Source of the DNA: Planctomicrobium sp.
GTDB lineage: Bacteria > Planctomycetota > Planctomycetia > Planctomycetales > Planctomycetaceae
Length of the DNA: 12,368 nucleotides
Reading direction: 5' to 3'
Assembly: GCA_029259835.1 (NCBI GenBank)
Contig: JAJDEL010000668.1
Location: 1-12,368, forward strand
Shown: positions 6,326-12,368 of the stretch, one piece after another
Layout of the letters: the number at the start of each line of letters is the position of its first letter
Numbering within the stretch: the first letter of the stretch is position 1
Program-made: the position numbers and the translations under genes
Notes under the pieces: model-generated
Databases searched by the model: none
What the model saw: the letters and a program-made list of their open reading frames with translations, nothing else
Told to the model about the DNA's origin: nothing

Positions 6326-9013
6326 TTAGTCTGAAACGCTTTGCGAGACCGCCTTGGCTCTGGCATCGATGCGGTTTTGCAGAGTTTCCATAGTTTCTTT
6401 CAGGGCGTATTCCAGATAGACATCCTGATCGTAAATCAAGGATTCTACAGCGATATCGAGGGCAGCCTGACTGTCGAAAAAGCTTAATGCTCGCACAGCT
6501 TCGAGACGAACCCGGGGGTGTTCGTCGTGAACTGCGGCTTGAATTTTCGAAAGGGGTTCTTCGACACGGTCTTTCCAATAGCACAAAACACGAACTGCCG
6601 CCGCTCGTGCGCGGGCATCCTTCGAAGCCAGGATTCGGTCCAGCAATCCAAAGTCGATGGCGTCGTGATGCTGCTTCACCCAAAGTAATTCAAGCAGCAA
6701 GTGCTGGTCCGCTTCGCTTTCGCCTCGAGTTGCTGCAATGGATTTATCGACAGCAGTGATGACTTCAACTTTGTCTCTTGCTCCAAGTTCTCGGCGAGCC
6801 TGAAAGCGAGTGCGATCTTCGTATGTTTTCAACAATGACACAATGTCATCCGTTGATTGGAGTGCTGGTTTGGCAGGCTTGAGCAAGTCCTTGCTTTTGT
6901 AGGTGATCTTCCAGATACGACCGTGCGTTTTGTCTCGATTAGGATCACGGATATTATGCTGCATGTGACCGACCAAAGGATTGAACCAGTCGAGAACATA
7001 CAACGCACCATCGGGACCGAACTGTAAATCGACCGGGCGGAAGTTTGGATCAGAAGAACGCAGCAGCGGTTCGATTGGCTCTGCAAAGAATCCTGAACCT
7101 TCATCTTTGAATCGATATTGCAACACGCCTTGAAAGCCGATGTCATTGTTCAGCAAATAGTTCCCTTGCATTTCTTCCGGAAAGTGGCGGCTAGATACGA
7201 TTTCACAACCACAAGTCGGTCGCCATTGCTTAACGAGAAATTGCTTCAGTCCCGGATGTTTGCGTGGGTGGTCAAGATCACCTGAGAAAGCAGCGCCGAC
7301 ATAGTTTGCACCTCCCGAGGCGTCGGCGACAAAGTTCTGCCCCCACTTATCAAAGCAATGTCCCCATGGGTTCGCAAAGTTATAGGAAACGAATACGTCT
7401 AACCGTTCCGAGCGTGGCTCATAACGAAACACGGCTGCGTTCGCGACTTGTTCGAGACCATTCGGTGTTTCCATTTGTGAATGATGGAACGTTCCTTCCT
7501 GAAAATATAATTCGCCACCAGGACCGAGTTCAAACGCACTGATCGAGTGATGTGAATCGGCGGAATCAAAACCGTGTAAACGCAATTGATAATCATCGGC
7601 AACGTCGTCGCCATCGGTGTCTTTGATGAACATTAGGTTCGGTTGCTGGGCGACGTATGCTCCGCCGTTTGCGAGCTCAATTCCGGTTGGAACATGCAAT
7701 CCGCGGGCGAAGATTTTTTCTGAATCAGCTTTTCCATCCGCGTTTGTGTCTGCGAGGATCAGAATTTTATCATCGACTGGAACGCCAGGAAGATACATTG
7801 GATAAGAGGGCATCGTGGTCAGGTACATTCGACCTTTGCCATCGAATGTAAACTGGACAGGGTTTTCAAGGTTCGGGAAATCTTCCTCAGAAGCCCAGAG
7901 GCTGATTTCGAATCCTTCCGGAAGAGTAAATGACTCCGCTGCTTCGTTTGGAGGAGTCACATAAACTTCATTCTTGAAGTTCGTTTGGATTTCCGCAAAG
8001 TCGCCGGTGCCGGAGTCGTCGATTTTGGCAGGGACTGACTCCCCTTGAGCGACTTTCCAGATGCGCTCGTCACGAACGGCGATCATTTTCCGCAGTTTCT
8101 CGAATTCTGCCGGGAAGTTGACAACGCCGAAAGGTTCCTTACGACCACCGTAAATGTAGAAGCCGTTTACGGCTCGGTGGTCGTAGAAGAATTGCAGATT
8201 TTTTTCTGCGACTTCCGCACGAAGTTTTTTGGCATTGATTTTTGATTCGGCTGCTTTGCCAAATAAACCTCGGTCAAGAACTCTTGCGAGTTTCTTGTAT
8301 CCTTCATCACCCAGGTGAATGCCGTTGATCGTGAGTGGTCTTTCAGATTCCGCGAACAACTTCTTTGTCGGCGCGAAGAGGTCCACGAACCGGACACCTT
8401 TCTTTTGTGCGACACGTTTGATGGCGGCAGTGTAGAGAGCAAGGTTAGCGTTGTTATCCGTGCCAGCTGAAATTCCGCGGCTGTCGATATTTTCGCAAGC
8501 AATCGGTGAAACGAGAACAAGTTGAACTTGGTCGTTAGCTTTCCCTTCTTTGTCCTGAATCATCGGCTCGTATGATCCGCGCTTGTAGCTCTTGCTGGGG
8601 TACTTCAATGTTTTCAGGTCGTCGACAAACTGAATCAGTTTCTCTTCAAAGGCGGCAATTCCGCTTTGACCAGCGAAGGACTCGCTGTAGCCGAACATTG
8701 CCAGAATGAGATTGGGCTGATGATCGACGAGTGTGTGCCCGTGGTCCTGGAAATCTTGCGAACGCATACGTGAACCAATCGTGTCTCCCGACCAACCCAA
8801 GTTGCGGACGACCAGTTTCTGTTGAGGAAAACGGCGGTGCAGCAAGGTTTCCCAGTAATTGAAATACTGCATCCGCTCGGCGAGCGTATTTCCTAGAATC
8901 ACGACTTTATCGCCCGCTTGTGCTGTCACTGCTTCCTGAGCTATGACCGGCTGAGGCAGCGACAGAGCCACGAAGAAAATGAGAATTGATTGCTGCAATT
9001 GGCGTTGAGTCAT
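6326..9013 (-). CDS. Secreted SGNH-like / PVC-type dehydrogenase propeller / HEAT-repeat protein
   Basis: An 895-residue protein of the planctomycete/verrucomicrobial 'membrane-bound dehydrogenase' type (TIGR02604-like). In order: signal peptide (1 to about 26, hydrophobic ILIFFVALSLP, then VIAQ); SGNH-like domain (about 35-250) with VVILGNTLAER, NLGWSGD (71-77), GYSES (108-112) and NGIHLGDEGY (230-239); a linker; a beta-propeller (about 360-705) with MYLTTMPSYP, PTGIELANGGAYV, the calcium-loop-like stretches DTNADGKAD (422-430) and DTDGDDVADD (465-474), TCGCEIVSSRHF (600-611) and DLQFGPDGALYVLDWFNP; and HEAT repeats (about 735-880). The catalytic Ser of the SGNH block I is absent (GNT instead of GDS) and block V has Asn in place of Asp. 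No CxxCH heme motif exists anywhere, although many relatives end in a cytochrome c domain. The downstream terminator shows that this is the natural end. Function unknown; probably sugar or polymer use outside the cytoplasm. Confidence 0.85.
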   Translation of the reverse strand: MTQRQLQQSILIFFVALSLPQPVIAQEAVTAQAGDKVVILGNTLAERMQYFNYWETLLHRRFPQQKLVVRNLGWSGDTIGSRMRSQDFQDHGHTLVDHQPNLILAMFGYSESFAGQSGIAAFEEKLIQFVDDLKTLKYPSKSYKRGSYEPMIQDKEGKANDQVQLVLVSPIACENIDSRGISAGTDNNANLALYTAAIKRVAQKKGVRFVDLFAPTKKLFAESERPLTINGIHLGDEGYKKLARVLDRGLFGKAAESKINAKKLRAEVAEKNLQFFYDHRAVNGFYIYGGRKEPFGVVNFPAEFEKLRKMIAVRDERIWKVAQGESVPAKIDDSGTGDFAEIQTNFKNEVYVTPPNEAAESFTLPEGFEISLWASEEDFPNLENPVQFTFDGKGRMYLTTMPSYPMYLPGVPVDDKILILADTNADGKADSEKIFARGLHVPTGIELANGGAYVAQQPNLMFIKDTDGDDVADDYQLRLHGFDSADSHHSISAFELGPGGELYFQEGTFHHSQMETPNGLEQVANAAVFRYEPRSERLDVFVSYNFANPWGHCFDKWGQNFVADASGGANYVGAAFSGDLDHPRKHPGLKQFLVKQWRPTCGCEIVSSRHFPEEMQGNYLLNNDIGFQGVLQYRFKDEGSGFFAEPIEPLLRSSDPNFRPVDLQFGPDGALYVLDWFNPLVGHMQHNIRDPNRDKTHGRIWKITYKSKDLLKPAKPALQSTDDIVSLLKTYEDRTRFQARRELGARDKVEVITAVDKSIAATRGESEADQHLLLELLWVKQHHDAIDFGLLDRILASKDARARAAAVRVLCYWKDRVEEPLSKIQAAVHDEHPRVRLEAVRALSFFDSQAALDIAVESLIYDQDVYLEYALKETMETLQNRIDARAKAVSQSVSD

Positions 9014-9086
9014 GCTTTTCTCTGTTATTCAGTAATTTTTAGCCTGTCGGTACGAATCAGAGACCGGCAGAGTTTTCGACAATTCA

Positions 9087-9099
9087 AGTATTCAATACT
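9087..9099. promoter_or_regulatory. Palindrome in the divergent intergenic region
   Basis: AGTATT-C-AATACT is a perfect 6+1+6 palindrome lying between the divergent dehydrogenase gene (start 9013) and the small lipocalin-like gene (start 9124 or 9220). Its place and AT-rich dyad fit an operator for one or both genes. I see no convincing -35/-10 pair in this region on either strand. A second stem, CTGTCGGT/ACCGGCAG with one G-T pair (9044-9051 / 9063-9070), lies in the probable leader of the minus-strand gene. Confidence 0.35.
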
Positions 9100-9219
9100 G
9101 GCGTTTTTGAGTACGATTGTAAATTGACTCCTATCCCAGAGTCGAAGTTTTTAGTCCTAAAGCATCAAGAAGCAGACGGCAATTTAGAGGATGCCAAAAG
9201 TGAATTGCGGAGCGAAGAA

Positions 9220-9810
9220 ATGAACGGCCCAGATTTGAACATTGCACGCACATCGCGAACAGTTTTCCAAAGAGCTTTGCTGTTACTCGTTGTCGGTCTG
9301 GTGTTAGGAGGGACGTTCTGGAAGACCGGCGTATTGGGAATGTTCTCCTCCTCAGCAAATCAGATGGGAGACATCGGTGTTACCGTTCCTGGAAATGTTC
9401 AAAGTGTTTCAGAGAACGGGTCAAGCAATGTTGAAACATCTGACACGTCCTCTTCGATGGCGACAATAGATCAAATCGTAGGAGCTTGGGAATTCGCAGA
9501 CAGCGATGCCAGTCGCGAGATCGTGAACCGTGCAGATGGAACAGCCACGATCAACGTGACTTTTAGTTTCGTGGCATCGTTTTTGTATGGCTCTACTTTG
9601 CAACTCGATTTGGAGTGGTCGCTCGAAGACGGAGTTCTCACTCACACAATCATTGGAGGTTCTCCGGAAGCTGGCAAGAAAGCTCTCGTCAGGGATTATG
9701 GAGAAAAGACCAAGTACAAGATCCTTAAGCTCACGGATCAGGAAATGCATTTAATGGAATTTGGTGACCAAGCAGAGGATTATCTCTGGAAGCGATCCGC
9801 CGAAGAGTAG
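9220..9810 (+). CDS. Small membrane-anchored protein with lipocalin-like C-terminal domain
   Basis: I place the start at ATG 9220, which has GGAG seven bases upstream (9209-9212) and gives 196 residues. The frame also allows a TTG start at 9124 (228 residues), but no ribosome binding site precedes it. With the ATG start, one transmembrane helix lies near the N-terminus (about 16-32, VFQRALLLLVVGLVLGG). A Ser/Asn/Gly-rich linker follows (about 43-82), then a beta-rich domain (about 84-192) opening IVGAWEFADSDASREIVNRADGTA. That opening, 'G-W-x-F ... adGTa', followed by repeated strands and a final W, is typical of the small lipocalin-like domains common in planctomycetes. The domain would sit outside the cytoplasmic membrane. 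Ligand and role are unknown. It is transcribed away from the dehydrogenase gene and converges on the beta-helix gene, with 19 bases between the stops. Confidence 0.7.
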   Translation: MNGPDLNIARTSRTVFQRALLLLVVGLVLGGTFWKTGVLGMFSSSANQMGDIGVTVPGNVQSVSENGSSNVETSDTSSSMATIDQIVGAWEFADSDASREIVNRADGTATINVTFSFVASFLYGSTLQLDLEWSLEDGVLTHTIIGGSPEAGKKALVRDYGEKTKYKILKLTDQEMHLMEFGDQAEDYLWKRSAEE

Positions 9811-9829
9811 TGTCGCCGCAGTAGACCGA

Positions 9830-12368
9830 TCAAAATCCCACTGGTGTGTTGGTTTGTGTGGGACGTTTGGTCGAGGCTGGTTTGTCATCCACGAGTTGCG
9901 GGCCAATTTTAGATATTCTCGCTCCAATAGGCTTGCCATCGTCGGTCCATACGGCAGCCTGACAACTTTCAGAGACTGTAAAATCTTTGAAGTCCAGGTG
10001 GTCAATGTCTTTGATTTTACGAGACATCACGACCTCACGAGTTCCGTCGAGGAGATCGTGGACACGGTGGCTTCCCCAGAATGTTTTCCAGGCCGTTTTG
10101 AAGGAACCGATCGGCCCTTGCTCTGGCAGCGAAATACCAGTCTGGATTTTGGAATTGTATCCGCATGAGGACTCCCACCAATCCACGGTTTGGTGGATTT
10201 CGTCTGCGGATTTGCCGCGCATGATTGATGCTTGCTGAGATGAATTCGGAGGGGGGGCGAACAGGCAATTTCTGGCGAATGTGGTGATCGGTGCGTTTGC
10301 TCCCTTGCAGTGAATCGCTGCCTTATTCTGACTGAAAGTGCACTGATTCAGCGAGAGCATCCCTGAATTTTGCTTAGAGGTAATCGAGAGAGAGTCCGAT
10401 CCTGAAACGAAAGTGACATCGCTTAGGGTCAAGGATTGATGGGTTGCATCCCAGTCGATTAACGGTCCGGACCCCGATATCATGGAATTTGTCATGGAGA
10501 CGAGGCTCGGTTGTTTCCCCGGTCTTAGAGCAATGAGGCTCGTTTGAGAATTGTGGTCGAGTGGCTGCGACACTTGAACTTGATTCAAATTGATGGTTGC
10601 ACCATTTTTCGATTCAAGAAAGATTGCTGAATCTTTCCCGGCGTTCGATTTACGAATCTCAAAGTGTCCATTTTCGATCGCAAACTCCCCATCATCAATG
10701 ATGAACATTGCAGTGGCGAGTTGACTGTTTGCAGGTTCGACTCGCAGTGGATTTCCCTGAGATTGCTCGAATTTCAATCTTAGCTTCCGGTTCTTCAGTA
10801 CGATTGGTGGGATCTTGCGAATCCCTGATCCAAAGCAGACGACCGTTGTTCCATTCGGGCATTTACCGCCTGCCAGAAAATTCGCCAAGCTATCTCCGAG
10901 ATTCAGATTAAAGCGGACGGTTTTGCCTGACCAACGAATCGCTTTTTGTGATAATTTTTGCTTGTAAATTTTATTGAGAGCCAATTCGCGATCGACCGCT
11001 ACGGCATCTAAAGTCGCGACCTGCGCTGGGTCTGCTCCAAGCAATGATCGTTCGCCAACTCCAGGATGAGCGAGATCTCCTAAAAGTCGACTGATGTCAT
11101 CAGCAGTGATGAGAGACTGTTGGCTCTGCATGCTCTCGGTGTTCTCCAGGTGAACGAGATCATCGCTGGGCAGGGTCACGCCCCAGAATTCTGACCATTG
11201 AGTGGGATCAGAAATCGTATGAAGCGTCTTGTTCCGAGCACGGACGACAGTCAGATTCTCCACGTTCACTAGTCGAACATGCTGCATTTCCAATTTGATA
11301 TTTTGTTTATCGTCAGCCGGGCCGTTTGCATTCCTAGGACTTGATTGCAAGATCTGGATTGCAGTCGTACTCATTGACGGCATGCCCATTAACAGAGATC
11401 GATTCAGTGTTAAATTGCAGGCACTCTGGATTGCTTCACTCTCAGGTCGACTGATTTGCAAGTTTGTCACACCGCCAAGCAGAGTACAATTTGTGATATG
11501 AATGCTCTGTTGAGTTTTCGTATTGCTGAGCGAGACACGGAAGAGATTGTTTTCTTGAGATGTGAAAAATGAATTCTCACAATAAATATCACATGGGACA
11601 TTTTCGGCGTCGATGACGGAAATGTTTTTTCCACGCATCAGGCAATTTTCGATGTGAACTCGATTCCCATTCTTAGATCTTTGGCCGACATCGACGCAAG
11701 TTACCGGTGACTGATCAATTGTCGTGAACGTGCAATCTCGTAAGATCAAGTCGGTCCCATTGAGTTTCAAAAACTCTAGTTTGTTCCCTGTTGAATTGCT
11801 GATGACGAAGTGCAAGCCAACAAGTTCCAATGTCCCACCTGTGACATTGAGCCAGGAATTCGATCCTCCTTTTTTACTTGAGCCATCGAGATGAAAAGCC
11901 AAGACTGGCTTGGACCGCGTTGCTCGAATTGTCAATCGATCTTTCAGATTAAGATGAGTCGAACGAATTTTCTGAGACTCCACAGCAGAGAGGTCAATCT
12001 CTGTTGGTCGGGCCTGAATTGCCGACAATGACTCTTCCAGGCTCAGGAATGTACCACGTCCTTTTTTTCCTCTTTGAACTTTGAATTGGTCTTGCTGATT
12101 CGGTTTTGCACGATCCTTCTCGATGACAACCCATTTTGGTGGTGTAATTTTCGTCTCGGACAGTGACGTGATGCGCGAAGGCTTCTCGCGAACCCTGTTT
12201 TCGCTTTTCTCTTGAGTGTCTTCATCAAGAGGGGACTTTTGGGTAAGCGTCTTGCTCTCAACATCGCCTGCGGAATTAGAATTCTGACCAGCGTTTTCAC
12301 CGTACGGATTCACGTCAGGAGTAATTGACTCAACAGAAAACGAGGAGATTCCCCACCAGATGAGCCCG
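9830..12368 (-). CDS. Large membrane-anchored protein with two right-handed beta-helix modules (5' partial)
   Basis: The frame stays open to the right edge. A GTG at 12313 is only the first start-like codon inside the window; upstream codons read GLIWWGISSFSVESITPD, the end of a transmembrane helix, so the true N-terminus is outside. Residue numbers here count from that GTG. About 845 residues are visible: membrane segment; Ser/Lys/Glu-rich linker (about 10-80); module 1 (about 82-405); connector (about 405-460); module 2 (about 466-765); C-terminal tail. Each module has stacked short strands with 'NC/DC-x-F/L' turns (LILRDCTF, VHIENCLM, IHITNCTLL, LSLNQCTF) as in parallel beta-helices. Each ends in a similar W-x-x-F-W-G (373-378 and 742-747). 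The end of the tail (DDGKPIGARISKIGP) resembles closing segments of planctomycete beta-helix proteins, some attached to Ser/Thr kinases. A kinase in the missing part is possible but unseen. No pectinase active site was recognised; a binding or sensor role is more likely. Confidence 0.7.
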   Translation of the reverse strand, partial: GLIWWGISSFSVESITPDVNPYGENAGQNSNSAGDVESKTLTQKSPLDEDTQEKSENRVREKPSRITSLSETKITPPKWVVIEKDRAKPNQQDQFKVQRGKKGRGTFLSLEESLSAIQARPTEIDLSAVESQKIRSTHLNLKDRLTIRATRSKPVLAFHLDGSSKKGGSNSWLNVTGGTLELVGLHFVISNSTGNKLEFLKLNGTDLILRDCTFTTIDQSPVTCVDVGQRSKNGNRVHIENCLMRGKNISVIDAENVPCDIYCENSFFTSQENNLFRVSLSNTKTQQSIHITNCTLLGGVTNLQISRPESEAIQSACNLTLNRSLLMGMPSMSTTAIQILQSSPRNANGPADDKQNIKLEMQHVRLVNVENLTVVRARNKTLHTISDPTQWSEFWGVTLPSDDLVHLENTESMQSQQSLITADDISRLLGDLAHPGVGERSLLGADPAQVATLDAVAVDRELALNKIYKQKLSQKAIRWSGKTVRFNLNLGDSLANFLAGGKCPNGTTVVCFGSGIRKIPPIVLKNRKLRLKFEQSQGNPLRVEPANSQLATAMFIIDDGEFAIENGHFEIRKSNAGKDSAIFLESKNGATINLNQVQVSQPLDHNSQTSLIALRPGKQPSLVSMTNSMISGSGPLIDWDATHQSLTLSDVTFVSGSDSLSITSKQNSGMLSLNQCTFSQNKAAIHCKGANAPITTFARNCLFAPPPNSSQQASIMRGKSADEIHQTVDWWESSCGYNSKIQTGISLPEQGPIGSFKTAWKTFWGSHRVHDLLDGTREVVMSRKIKDIDHLDFKDFTVSESCQAAVWTDDGKPIGARISKIGPQLVDDKPASTKRPTQTNTPVGF

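Noticed and set aside
6246..6330. A frameshift or truncation removing a cytochrome c domain from the dehydrogenase protein.
   Set aside because: The 80 bases after the stop contain no CxxCH-encoding sequence and are followed by a strong terminator, so the gene ends here naturally.
9761..10168. A plus-strand frame overlapping the end of the lipocalin-like gene and the end of the beta-helix gene.
   Set aside because: It overlaps two better-supported genes, in another frame and antisense, and its product has no recognisable domain.
1..12368. Search for CRISPR arrays, tRNA or rRNA genes, transposases, integrases or attachment sites.
   Set aside because: No spaced direct repeats, cloverleaf-like sequences, rRNA motifs, transposase-like proteins or flanking target duplications were seen; the gaps are short and gene content looks chromosomal.

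Overview
The window looks like chromosomal DNA from a planctomycete (phylum Planctomycetota). The strongest marker is the 895-residue protein at 6326-9013: a signal peptide, an SGNH-like domain, the large 'membrane-bound dehydrogenase' propeller typical of Planctomycetes and Verrucomicrobia, and HEAT repeats. Supporting signs are a DUF447 protein, a secreted sialidase-like protein, a glutamyl-tRNA synthetase with an extra segment after its KLSKR motif, a very large membrane-anchored beta-helix protein, and mostly weak Shine-Dalgarno sequences. The genus cannot be fixed from the sequence. No mobile element, CRISPR array, tRNA or rRNA was seen, and every gap between genes is under 250 bases.

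Left block, plus strand (1-3353). The C-terminal part of a sialidase/BNR-type protein runs in from the left edge. Its stop overlaps the GTG start of a DUF447 flavin-reductase-like gene by four bases, and a small hairpin sits just before that GTG. A stem-loop then separates this pair from gltX, which charges tRNA with glutamate.

Middle block, minus strand (3433-9013). Read in the direction of transcription: the SGNH/dehydrogenase/HEAT protein, a strong rho-independent terminator, a promoter and good ribosome binding site, a secreted S41 (C-terminal-processing) protease, a 22-bp perfect palindrome, and tsaD, which makes the t6A37 modification of tRNA. tsaD and gltX converge on a GC-rich hairpin unit. 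Two translation-quality genes (gltX, tsaD) thus lie end to end, and the protease and dehydrogenase act outside the cytoplasm.

Right block (9014-12368). A short divergent region with a 6+1+6 palindrome separates the dehydrogenase gene from a small membrane-anchored protein with a lipocalin-like C-terminal domain on the plus strand. It converges, with only 19 bases between stops, on a long minus-strand ORF that runs off the right edge. That ORF encodes a transmembrane segment, a charged linker and two successive right-handed beta-helix modules that look like an internal duplication. The missing N-terminus may be a Ser/Thr kinase, but this is inference.

Most of the window is ordinary planctomycete housekeeping and surface-protein coding. 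The least explained items are the duplicated beta-helix protein, the dehydrogenase-family protein without a heme motif and with a degenerate SGNH site, the altered GluRS, and two conspicuous intergenic palindromes.
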